From Thermoplasmata archaeon (GTDB lineage Archaea; Thermoplasmatota; JAKEGO01), in the NCBI GenBank assembly GCA_022615805.1, contig JAKEGO010000088.1, positions 1 through 9,195 on the forward strand: a stretch of DNA of 9,195 nt. The letters run 5' to 3'. The position numbers and the translations under genes are program-made. The notes under the pieces were generated by a model. That model saw only the letters and a list, made by a program, of their open reading frames with translations. It was not told the origin of the DNA and made no database searches. Below are positions 1 to 6,521 of the stretch, one piece after another (position 1 is the first letter of the stretch; each line of letters opens with the position of its first letter).

Positions 1-1496
1 CCCCGACGATAACGCCGCGCGAGGTCTTCGAGGCCTCGGGGCACGTCGAGCAGTTCACGGACATGATGGGACGGTGCGGCTCCTGCGGGGCGTACTTCAA
101 GGCGGAGGGGCTCCTCCCCGACCGGCCCGACATCGGCGCCCTCGGCGAGGCCGAGGCTGCCGCCGCCCTCGCGGACGTGAGGTGCCCCGACTGCGGGAAG
201 GCCGACTGGTCCGCATCGAGGTTCAACCTCATGTTCCCGACGAGCATCGGCCCGGACGCCTCGCGGCAGGCCTTCCTCAGGCCCGAGACGGCGCAGGGGA
301 TATTCGTCAACTTCACCGCCCTGTACAGGCTCGCGAGGGAATCGGTGCCGTTCGGCGTGGCCCAGGTGGGCCGCGGGTACCGCAACGAGATCTCCCCGAG
401 GCAGGGCACGATCCGGCTCCGCGAGTTCAACATGGCGGAGATCGAGTTCTTCGTGGACCCCGAGCGGGACGGGTTCCCGCCCTTCGAGGGCATCCGGGAT
501 ACGCCCGTCCCCCTCGCCCCCGCGGAGGGGAGCCCCGGCGTCATGTCGATCGGGGACGCCTTCGACGCGGGCATCGTCCGCAGCAGGTACCTCGCATACT
601 ACATCGCTCGCGTCTCCGGGTTCCTCGTAAAGGCCGGGATCGACCCGGCGAGGCTGAGGTTCAGGCAGCACGCGCGGGACGAGATGGCCCACTACGCATC
701 TGACTGCTGGGACGCCGAGATCGAGACGTCCTACGGATGGATCGAGACCGTCGGCATCGCGGACAGGTCCGCGTACGACCTCACGGCGCACATGGAGTAC
801 ACCGGGAGGGACATCACGGCCCAGCGCCGCTTGCCCGAACCGGTGGAGCGCCGCGTCCGTGCGGTCGAACCGGTGATGCGCAACCTGGGGAGGGCGTTCA
901 GGGGTGACGCGGCCGCGGTGGCGGAGGCACTGAGGGCGGTCCCGCCCGACGAGGCCGAGGGGACCTTGACCGTGGACGCGGACGGCCGCACCTACGAGGT
1001 CCCGCCGGAGTGCTATGCGGTCGTGGACGCCGTGGAGAAGGTCGACGTCGAGCGCTACGTCCCGAGGGTCATCGAGCCGTCCTTCGGCATCGACAGGATC
1101 CTCTATTCCGTGCTGGAACATTCGTACCGAGTCGAGGACCGCGAGGGCGAGGAGTTCCGCGTCCTTTCCCTGCCCGCGACGATAGCCCCGGTCAAGTTCG
1201 GCGTCTTCCCCCTCGTGTCGAAGGAGCCCATCGTCGCCCTCGCCAGGAGCATCGAGGGGGAGCTCAGGGCCCTCGGGCTCGACATCGCCTACGACGAGGG
1301 GGGCAGCATAGGACGACGGTACGCCCGGATGGACGAGCTCGGCACGCCGTTCTGCATCACCGTGGACCACGATTCGCTTGACGACGGGAAGGCGACGGTC
1401 AGGCACCGTGACTCGAGGGAGCAGGTGAGGGTCGCTGTCGAAGGCATCGGCGATCGATGCCTAAACCTTATTAATCAGGAGCCCCGTGGCAGTTGA
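1..1496 (+). CDS. glyS: Glycyl-tRNA synthetase, archaeal/eukaryotic type, 5'-truncated by window edge
   Basis: Class II aminoacyl-tRNA synthetase that charges tRNA-Gly with glycine in the cytoplasm. The frame is open from base 3, and the residues before the first in-window ATG (PREVFEASGHVEQFTD) already read as GlyRS, so the true start lies left of the window. About 497 residues are visible; from memory of family lengths, some 70-80 are missing. Visible parts: a CxxC/CxxC zinc-ribbon pair (codons at 75-86 and 183-194), the RPETAQGIF block (279-305), motif 2 with RNE (381-389), motif 3 GIDRIL (1086-1103), and the C-terminal anticodon-binding domain from about 1170 to 1450. An insertion before motif 3 (864-1028) resembles the C-terminal domain of IleRS in this same window. 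The final codons (LNLINQEPRGS) lie beyond the conserved domain and coincide with a promoter-like AT-rich patch for the next gene. No frameshift is seen. Confidence 0.96.
   Translation, partial: PTITPREVFEASGHVEQFTDMMGRCGSCGAYFKAEGLLPDRPDIGALGEAEAAAALADVRCPDCGKADWSASRFNLMFPTSIGPDASRQAFLRPETAQGIFVNFTALYRLARESVPFGVAQVGRGYRNEISPRQGTIRLREFNMAEIEFFVDPERDGFPPFEGIRDTPVPLAPAEGSPGVMSIGDAFDAGIVRSRYLAYYIARVSGFLVKAGIDPARLRFRQHARDEMAHYASDCWDAEIETSYGWIETVGIADRSAYDLTAHMEYTGRDITAQRRLPEPVERRVRAVEPVMRNLGRAFRGDAAAVAEALRAVPPDEAEGTLTVDADGRTYEVPPECYAVVDAVEKVDVERYVPRVIEPSFGIDRILYSVLEHSYRVEDREGEEFRVLSLPATIAPVKFGVFPLVSKEPIVALARSIEGELRALGLDIAYDEGGSIGRRYARMDELGTPFCITVDHDSLDDGKATVRHRDSREQVRVAVEGIGDRCLNLINQEPRGS
1462..1475 (+). 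promoter_or_regulatory. TATA-like promoter inside the 3' end of glyS, for the zinc-ribbon gene
   Basis: The sequence taaaccttattaat is an AT-rich island in GC-rich coding DNA. Its centre near 1470 predicts transcription starting about 25 bases downstream, near 1495. That leaves a leader of about 10 bases ending in the GAGGTG ribosome site and the ATG at 1506. The spacing fits an archaeal TATA box. It is inferred from position and composition only. Confidence 0.5.
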
Positions 1497-1500
1497 GGTG
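1495..1500 (+). promoter_or_regulatory. Ribosome binding site overlapping the glyS stop codon
   Basis: GAGGTG matches the archaeal anti-Shine-Dalgarno sequence and lies 5 bases before the ATG at 1506. It shares two bases with the glyS stop codon TGA (1494-1496). This fixes the start of the zinc-ribbon gene and would also allow its translation from a glyS read-through transcript. Confidence 0.7.
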
Positions 1501-1505
1501 CGCCC

Positions 1506-1691
1506 ATGGACGTCGAACAACACAGGCATTGCTTGGTGTGCGGAAGGGCCATGCCGGTCGGCAAGGAGCTTTGCTCCAAGAAGTGCCGCGAGCATTACGA
1601 GGCCCTCTTGAAGCGCCGGAAGATGTTGACGAGCGTCCTCTACGCGCTCATGTTCTTCTTCGTCATGATGCTGCTGGTCGGCGTCGCGTGA
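1506..1691 (+). CDS. Small zinc-ribbon protein with C-terminal membrane helix (DUF2116-like)
   Basis: A 61-residue protein of unknown function. The N-terminal half holds a treble-clef or ribbon-type zinc site: Cys9 and Cys12 (CLVC), then Cys23 and Cys27 (CSKKC). A basic stretch follows (KRRK, about 36-39), then one hydrophobic segment (about 41-60, rich in Phe, Met, Leu and Val) that should form a C-terminal membrane anchor. By the positive-inside rule the zinc domain should face the cytoplasm. The layout matches what I recall of DUF2116-type archaeal zinc-ribbon proteins, often annotated as zinc-ribbon domain-containing proteins. It sits 9 bases after glyS with its own Shine-Dalgarno site and candidate promoter, and 31 bases before coaD, so co-transcription with coaD is likely. 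Its role is not known; adjacency to glyS does not by itself imply a translation function. Confidence 0.85.
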   Translation: MDVEQHRHCLVCGRAMPVGKELCSKKCREHYEALLKRRKMLTSVLYALMFFFVMMLLVGVA

Positions 1692-1722
1692 GGCGTCGCG
1701 GCATCGCGGGAGTGTCACGGAC

Positions 1723-2169
1723 ATGCGGGTCTGCGTCGGTGGCTCGTTCGAGTTCCTCCACGCCGGGCACAGGGCCCTCCTGTGGGCGGCCGCCGAGATG
1801 ACAGACGACCTCGTCATCGGGCTCACCTCGGAGGCGTTCATGGAGGCGACGAAGGGGTACTCGACCCCCTTCGGCGAGAGGGAGGCCGCCATCGAGGACC
1901 TCATGCGGGACTTCGGATACCCCGGCGAGTACTCCGTCGCGCCGCTCGACGACCCCTACGGCCCCGCCCTGAACGAGCCCTTCGACGCCATCGTCGCCTC
2001 CGAGGAGACCGCCAACGTCGCCCGCCGCATCGTCGGGCTCCGCAAGGCGGGCGGGCTCCCGCCGATGGAGGTCGTCATCGTCCCGATGGTCCTCGCCGAC
2101 GACGGCGTGCCCATCTCGAGCACGAGGATACGCCGCGGCGAGATCGACCTCGACGGGCACCTCCTCTAG
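1723..2169 (+). CDS. coaD: Phosphopantetheine adenylyltransferase, archaeal type (CoA biosynthesis)
   Basis: A 148-residue nucleotidyltransferase of the HxGH superfamily. It transfers AMP from ATP to 4'-phosphopantetheine, giving dephospho-CoA, the penultimate step of coenzyme A synthesis. The N-terminus carries GGSFEFLHAGH (residues 6-16), in which His13 and His16 form the HxGH nucleotide-binding motif. The C-terminal ISSTRIRRG (131-139) is the ISSTxxR signature of this superfamily. Length and sequence style fit the archaeal/eukaryotic-like PPAT group rather than bacterial CoaD. The usual GGTFD is GGSFE here, a conservative change. The ATG at 1723 is chosen because the glycine-rich strand begins immediately after it and a weak GGGAGTG lies about 8 bases upstream. 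It follows the zinc-ribbon gene by 31 bases, probably in one transcript. No clear terminator follows its stop codon. Confidence 0.92.
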   Translation: MRVCVGGSFEFLHAGHRALLWAAAEMTDDLVIGLTSEAFMEATKGYSTPFGEREAAIEDLMRDFGYPGEYSVAPLDDPYGPALNEPFDAIVASEETANVARRIVGLRKAGGLPPMEVVIVPMVLADDGVPISSTRIRRGEIDLDGHLL

Positions 2170-2286
2170 ACCGGATGCCTCAACGGGCTTCTGGCAATGT
2201 CGCGTCCTCCGGAACCCTATGCGGGATCGGTCGGAGCGTCCGCGTGGCGCACGGCACCGTTTGCGGCCGACGGATCACCACATGGG

Positions 2287-2320
2287 CGTCCCGAGGGATG
2301 GCTCGCTCTCCGTCGGGACG
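2287..2320. repeat. Perfect 8-bp inverted repeat (candidate RNA hairpin)
   Basis: CGTCCCGA (2287-2294) is matched by its exact reverse complement TCGGGACG (2313-2320) across an 18-base loop. Inside the loop GGA (2296-2298) can also pair with TCC (2309-2311), extending the hairpin with a mismatch. There is no T-tract after it, so it is not a typical terminator. It could be part of a structured RNA or chance in GC-rich DNA. Confidence 0.5.
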
Positions 2321-2332
2321 CGATGCGCGACA

Positions 2333-2353
2333 GCGGCCTCTCGACACGGCCGC
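2333..2353. repeat. 6-bp GC inverted repeat adjacent to the preceding hairpin
   Basis: GCGGCC (2333-2338) and GGCCGC (2348-2353) are exact reverse complements separated by 9 bases. The arms are short and wholly G/C, so chance is a serious possibility. It is listed because it lies 12 bases from the 8-bp inverted repeat in the same gene-free spacer. Confidence 0.35.
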
Positions 2354-2380
2354 GCCACCCGGGGCCTGGAACGTTCTGGA

Positions 2381-2400
2381 ACGAAAACACATTAATATCG
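2381..2400 (+). promoter_or_regulatory. ileS promoter (BRE plus TATA), positioned for a leaderless transcript
   Basis: A purine-rich BRE-like stretch (acgaaaac, 2381-2388) is followed by the TATA-like attaatat (2391-2398). The box centre near 2394 predicts transcription starting about 2419-2420, which is the A of the ileS start codon. The only G-rich stretch upstream (GGGGGCG) ends immediately before the ATG, too close to act as a normal Shine-Dalgarno site. This supports a leaderless mRNA. Confidence 0.65.
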
Positions 2401-2418
2401 TGCGCCGTTCTGGGGGCG

Positions 2419-5400
2419 ATGGTACTGCAGAGCAGGAGGGAATACGACGCCCCCGCGCTCGAGGCGGAGATGCAGGCGCTCTGGGACGAGGAGTCGCTCT
2501 ACCAGCGCGTGAAGAGGCACCGCCGGAACGGCAGGGACTTCTACTTCATCGACGGACCCCCGTACACGAGCGGAGCCATCCACATGGGCACCGCATGGAA
2601 CAAGGTGCTCAAGGACGTCGAGGTGCGGCGGCTCCGGATGCTGGGGTACAACGTCCGCGACCAGGCTGGCTACGATATGCACGGCCTCCCCATCGAGGTC
2701 AAGGTCGAGCGCGAGCTCGGCATCGGGAACAAGAGGGAGATCGAAGAGATGGGCATCGATGCCTTCGTCGGCAAGTGCCTCGATTTCGCGATGCGGTTCC
2801 GCGACAGGATGACCGGGCAGTTCAAGGCCCTAGGGGTATGGCTCGACTGGGACGACCCCTACATGACGATCACGAACGAGTACATCCAGTCGGCGTGGTG
2901 GACCATCAAGACCGCGGCCGACAAGGGCCTCCTCGCGCAGTCGGAAAGGGTGATCCCGTGGTGCCCGCGCTGCGGCACGGCCCTTGCGGAGGCGGAGATC
3001 GAGTACTGGGACGAGGAGGACCCGTCGGTCCTCGTCAGGTTCCCGCTCGAGGACGGCTCCGGCCACATAGTCATCTGGACGACGACGCCGTGGACCATCC
3101 CGTCCAACCTCGCCATCGCCGTGAACCCGGACTTCGATTACGTGAGGGCAAGGGTGCGCAGGGGCATCGAGGAGGACACCTGGATCATCCACGAGGACCG
3201 CCTCGCCCCGGTGGCCGAGGCCGCCGGCTGGGAGGTCGTGGAGGTCGTCTCCACCTGCACGGGCCAGGAGCTCGAGGGGCTGAGGTACCTGCACCCGCTG
3301 GAGGCCCACGTCCCGGCCCTGCGGGCCGACATGGGATTCTGGAAGCACAAGGTGGTGCTCGCCGACTACGTCACGGCCGAGATGACCGGTTGCGTCCACA
3401 CCGCGCCCGGGCACGGACCCGACGACTTCGAGACGGGGCGCCGCTACGACCTGCCGCCGCTCTCGCCCGTCGACGAGTCCGGCACGTTCACCGCCGGGGC
3501 CGGGAGGTACGCCGGCACGTTCACCAAGGACGCCGACGAGCGCATCATGGCCGACCTCGAGGCCGCGGGCGCCCTCCTCGGGTCGGAGAGGGTCACACAC
3601 AGGTACGGCCACTGCTGGCGGTCCAAGGACCCGATCACGTACCGGACGACCAAGCAGTGGTTCCTGCGCGTCACCGAGGTACGCCAGAGGATGCTCGACG
3701 AGGTCCTGCGGATCGACTGGACGCCGGTATGGGCGGGCAAGAACCGCCAGTACGACTGGGTCGCGAACACGCGGGACTGGTGCATCTCCCGACAGAGGTA
3801 CTGGGGGATACCTCTCCCGGTGTGGCGGTGCGCCTCCTGCGGGGCGGACAGGGTCGTCGCCTCCGCGGCCGAGCTCGAGGGCGCGGCCGGGTACGAGGAG
3901 GGCATGAACCTCCACAGGCCCTGGATCGACGGCGTCGTCCTCGGATGCGCGTGCGGCGGCGGGATGCGGCGCGTCCCCGATGTCTTGGACGTGTGGCTCG
4001 ACTCGGCTGTCTGCTCCTGGGCGCAGCTCGGCTACCCGCAGAGGAAGGACGAGTTCGAGAGGTGGTGGCCCTGCAGGTTCATCACCGAGGCCCACGACCA
4101 GACGCGCGGTTGGTTCTACTCGCAACTCGGCGCCGGGGTGATCGCGTTCGACAGGGCGCCCTACGATAGCGTCCTCCTCCACGGCTGGGCGCACGACGAG
4201 GATGGGAAGCCCATGTCGAAGTCCCTGGGCAATGCGATCGACCCGCTGGAGGTCACGTCTGTCCACGGGGTCGACGCCCTGAGGCTCTACTTCATGCGGG
4301 CATCGGCGCCGTGGGAGGACCTGCCCTTCAGCGTGGAGGGCGTCCGCGTCGCGGGCCGCGCGCTCAACATCCTATGGAACGTCCACTATTTCGCGACCAC
4401 GTACATGGTGCTCGACGACTTCCAGCCGGAGCGGTTCCCGGTGAGCGAGGTCGTCGCGCTCGGGCACAAGGAGGACCTCTGGCTCCTCTCCAGGCTCAAC
4501 ACCCTGATCATGGAGTGCTCGGCCCACGCCGACGCCCATCAGCACCACAGGGCGGCGCGCGCGATCGAGTCGTTCGTCCTCGACGACCTGTCCAGGTGGT
4601 ACGTTCGCCTCGTGAGGGACAGGACGTGGACCGAGGGGGACAACGTCGCGAAGATGGCGGCGCACTCCGTCCTGTACGAGGCCCTCCGCACGGTCGCCGT
4701 CCTGTGGGCGCCGATGCTCCCCTACATCTGCGACAGGATCCACCGCGACCTCGCCGGAAGGAGCGTCCATTTCGAGAACTGGCCGGCCGCGGACGAGGAC
4801 CTGATCAACACCGAGCTCGAGACATCGATGGACGTGGCGCGAAAGGCCGTCGAGGCGATATACGCGGCGAGGCAGAGGGCCAACCGCAAGGTCCGATGGC
4901 CCGTCAGGAGGGTGGTCATCCAGGTCGCCGACGAGGCCTCGTGGACGTCGCTTGCACGCATGGGCATCCTCGTCAGGACGCAGGCGAACGCCCACGACGT
5001 CGAGCTCCTCGACCCGGGGACCGCCTGGACGGAGATGAAGGTCCGGTTCGAGCCCGACTTCAAGGCCATCGGCCCGGCTTTCAAGCGGGACGGGAAGAGG
5101 GTGGCCGACGCCATCCGCGCCGCGACGTCGGAACCGGTGACCGTCGAGATCGATGGCAAGACGGTCGAGGTCCCGCCCGACATGTACCGCGCGGTCACGG
5201 ATCTCCCCGAGGGGTTCCAGGCGGAATCGTTCGACGGGAACGCCGTCTACGTGGACCTCACGCTCACCGACGAACTCCTCGACGAGGCGTACGGGCGCGA
5301 GATCCTGAGGCGCATCCAGGAGATGCGAAAGGAGATGGACCTCCACGTGGAGGCCAGGATCGAGGTCTTCGTGTCGGGGGACGAGCGCTTCGAGGCGGTC

Positions 5401-5538
5401 GCGACCGCGGCCGCGGATTTCCTCGCCGGCGAGGCGAGGGCGACGGGCGTGACCGCCGGCGAAGGCGGGGCGTTCAGGCGCGAATGGGAGGTCGACGGGC
5501 GCACGTTCACCGTCGGGATCACGCAGATCGAGAAGTGA
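2419..5538 (+). CDS. ileS: Isoleucyl-tRNA synthetase
   Basis: Class I aminoacyl-tRNA synthetase, 1039 residues from the chosen start, a normal archaeal length. It charges tRNA-Ile and edits mischarged valine. Domains in order: Rossmann catalytic half with the HIGH-equivalent HMGT (55-58) and a CxxC pair (Cys182, Cys185); the CP1 editing domain with TTTPWT (221-226) and GHGPDD (331-336); a second zinc-ribbon-like set, CxxC (471, 474) and CxC (510, 512); the KMSKS-equivalent PMSKS (598-602); a helical anticodon-binding domain; and a C-terminal archaeal-type extension. HMGT and PMSKS differ from the textbook motifs; from memory such variants occur in archaeal IleRS, so no loss of function is implied. 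The ATG at 2419 is preferred over an in-frame ATG at 2197 because the TATA box at 2391-2398 lies between them and homology-like sequence begins at 2419. A 56-base gap separates it from pyrB. Confidence 0.96.
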   Translation: MVLQSRREYDAPALEAEMQALWDEESLYQRVKRHRRNGRDFYFIDGPPYTSGAIHMGTAWNKVLKDVEVRRLRMLGYNVRDQAGYDMHGLPIEVKVERELGIGNKREIEEMGIDAFVGKCLDFAMRFRDRMTGQFKALGVWLDWDDPYMTITNEYIQSAWWTIKTAADKGLLAQSERVIPWCPRCGTALAEAEIEYWDEEDPSVLVRFPLEDGSGHIVIWTTTPWTIPSNLAIAVNPDFDYVRARVRRGIEEDTWIIHEDRLAPVAEAAGWEVVEVVSTCTGQELEGLRYLHPLEAHVPALRADMGFWKHKVVLADYVTAEMTGCVHTAPGHGPDDFETGRRYDLPPLSPVDESGTFTAGAGRYAGTFTKDADERIMADLEAAGALLGSERVTHRYGHCWRSKDPITYRTTKQWFLRVTEVRQRMLDEVLRIDWTPVWAGKNRQYDWVANTRDWCISRQRYWGIPLPVWRCASCGADRVVASAAELEGAAGYEEGMNLHRPWIDGVVLGCACGGGMRRVPDVLDVWLDSAVCSWAQLGYPQRKDEFERWWPCRFITEAHDQTRGWFYSQLGAGVIAFDRAPYDSVLLHGWAHDEDGKPMSKSLGNAIDPLEVTSVHGVDALRLYFMRASAPWEDLPFSVEGVRVAGRALNILWNVHYFATTYMVLDDFQPERFPVSEVVALGHKEDLWLLSRLNTLIMECSAHADAHQHHRAARAIESFVLDDLSRWYVRLVRDRTWTEGDNVAKMAAHSVLYEALRTVAVLWAPMLPYICDRIHRDLAGRSVHFENWPAADEDLINTELETSMDVARKAVEAIYAARQRANRKVRWPVRRVVIQVADEASWTSLARMGILVRTQANAHDVELLDPGTAWTEMKVRFEPDFKAIGPAFKRDGKRVADAIRAATSEPVTVEIDGKTVEVPPDMYRAVTDLPEGFQAESFDGNAVYVDLTLTDELLDEAYGREILRRIQEMRKEMDLHVEARIEVFVSGDERFEAVATAAADFLAGEARATGVTAGEGGAFRREWEVDGRTFTVGITQIEK

Positions 5539-5549
5539 CGGCGCAATCA

Positions 5550-5564
5550 GCATGGTTTTATATG
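5550..5564 (+). promoter_or_regulatory. pyrB promoter TATA box
   Basis: TTTTATAT (5556-5563) lies in the 56-base gap after ileS. Its centre near 5560 predicts transcription starting about 5586. That leaves a very short leader before the ATG at 5595. The box overlaps an in-frame ATG at 5562, which therefore cannot be the start on this transcript. The upstream BRE-like bases are weak. Confidence 0.65.
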
Positions 5565-5594
5565 CGGGAACCGATGCCCGGCACGGGGAACGTC

Positions 5595-6521
5595 ATGCGT
5601 CACGTGATCTCTGTCCACGACCTCAGCAGGGAGCAGATCGAGGCGATCCTGGACCGGGCGAGGGAGATGGTGCCCATCGCCAGGGGCGACGGCAGGTCGG
5701 ACCTCCTCGCCGGGAAGCTCCTCTCGTCCATCTTCTACGAGCCGTCCACCCGGACGCGGCTCTCCTTCGAGACGGCGATGAAACGCCTCGGGGGCGATGT
5801 CGTCGGTTTCGCCAGCACGGCGGGGACATCGGTGGAGAAGGGTGAGACGCTGGCCGATACCATCAGGATGGTCAGCGCGTACACCGACGCGATCGTCCTC
5901 AGGCACCCGAGGGAGGGGGCGGCGAGGCTCGCCGCGAGCTTCTCGGACGTCCCGGTGCTCAACGCCGGCGACGGGGCGGGCCAGCACCCCACGCAGACTC
6001 TGCTCGACCTCTTCACGATCCTGACCGAGAAGGGGGGGATCGAGGGCCTCGACGTGAGCCTGCTGGGCGACCTCAGGTACGGCCGCACCGCGCACTCGCT
6101 GGCCCTCGCCCTCGCCAAGTTCGGCGCCAGAATCAACCTCGTCTCCCCGAAGGGGCTGGAGATGCCGAAGGAGGTGGTCGACCACCTGAAGGCCGCGCGC
6201 GGGTTCGGCACCGCATGCCACGGACCCGAGGAGATCATCGCCGACACGGACGTCCTCTACGTCACGCGCATCCAGAAGGAGCGGTTCCCGGACCCCGTGG
6301 AGTACGAGAGGGTCGCCGGTAAGTACAGGGTCGACCTCGAGCTCCTCGGGAAGGGGAAGCAGGACCTCATCGTCATGCACCCGCTCCCGAGGGTCGACGA
6401 GATCTCCCCGGAGGTGGACGGCACGCCCTGCGCCAAGTACTTCATCCAGGCCTTCAACGGAGTGCCGGTCAGGATGGCGGTCCTCGCCATGGTCCTCGGC
6501 GAAGGGGGTGATGCCGAATGA
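5595..6521 (+). CDS. pyrB: Aspartate carbamoyltransferase, catalytic chain
   Basis: A 308-residue enzyme that condenses carbamoyl phosphate and L-aspartate to N-carbamoylaspartate, the committed step of pyrimidine synthesis. The carbamoyl-phosphate domain has STRTR (51-55), the 80s-loop SVEKGE (79-84), RHP from Arg103 and HPTQ (131-134). The aspartate domain has RYGRTAHS (161-168), TRIQ (224-227) and HPLPR (262-266). Each corresponds to a known active-site element of E. coli PyrB, so the protein should be active. In-frame ATGs lie at 5562 and 5574. The ATG at 5595 is chosen because the TATA box covers 5562, GGGGAA (5584-5589) sits 5 bases before 5595, and the resulting length is normal. The stop overlaps the pyrI start by four bases (ATGA), so the two chains are translationally coupled, fitting a complex with fixed stoichiometry. 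Confidence 0.96.
   Translation: MRHVISVHDLSREQIEAILDRAREMVPIARGDGRSDLLAGKLLSSIFYEPSTRTRLSFETAMKRLGGDVVGFASTAGTSVEKGETLADTIRMVSAYTDAIVLRHPREGAARLAASFSDVPVLNAGDGAGQHPTQTLLDLFTILTEKGGIEGLDVSLLGDLRYGRTAHSLALALAKFGARINLVSPKGLEMPKEVVDHLKAARGFGTACHGPEEIIADTDVLYVTRIQKERFPDPVEYERVAGKYRVDLELLGKGKQDLIVMHPLPRVDEISPEVDGTPCAKYFIQAFNGVPVRMAVLAMVLGEGGDAE

Larger units (their letters stand above)
2170..2418. other. 249-base intergenic spacer between coaD and ileS with inverted repeats
   Basis: No gene can be supported here. The ileS frame is open upstream to an ATG at 2197, but the 74 residues it would add show no domain, and the stretch contains the ileS TATA box, so it is best read as non-coding. The spacer contains two perfect inverted repeats (2287-2320 and 2333-2353). 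No TATA box is evident at its left end, no tRNA T-arm consensus is present, and I saw no convincing box C/D pair. It may hold the coaD transcript end or a structured RNA; neither is shown. Confidence 0.6.

Noticed and set aside
2197..2418. N-terminal extension of ileS to an upstream in-frame ATG (1113-residue version)
   Set aside because: The added 74 residues show no recognisable domain, the stretch contains the BRE/TATA element at 2381-2400, and the 1039-residue version from 2419 has the normal length and N-terminus.
2170..2418. tRNA or box C/D guide RNA in the coaD-ileS spacer
   Set aside because: No GGTTCRA T-arm consensus and no convincing RUGAUGA/CUGA box pair were found on reading the spacer.
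1782..4169. 795-codon + strand ORF across coaD, the spacer and ileS in another frame
   Set aside because: Its translation is an Arg/Gly/Pro/His-rich string without motifs, and it overlaps two confidently identified genes.
2830..4266. Antisense ORF of 478 codons within ileS
   Set aside because: Low-complexity Arg/Gly/Pro/Val/Asp composition, no domains, and it lies wholly within a certain gene. It is a GC-rich shadow frame.
4311..5594. Apparent fusion of a long N-terminal region to PyrB (736-codon frame)
   Set aside because: The upstream part is an Arg/Gly-rich shadow of ileS. PyrB begins at 5595 behind its own TATA box and ribosome site and is then of normal length.
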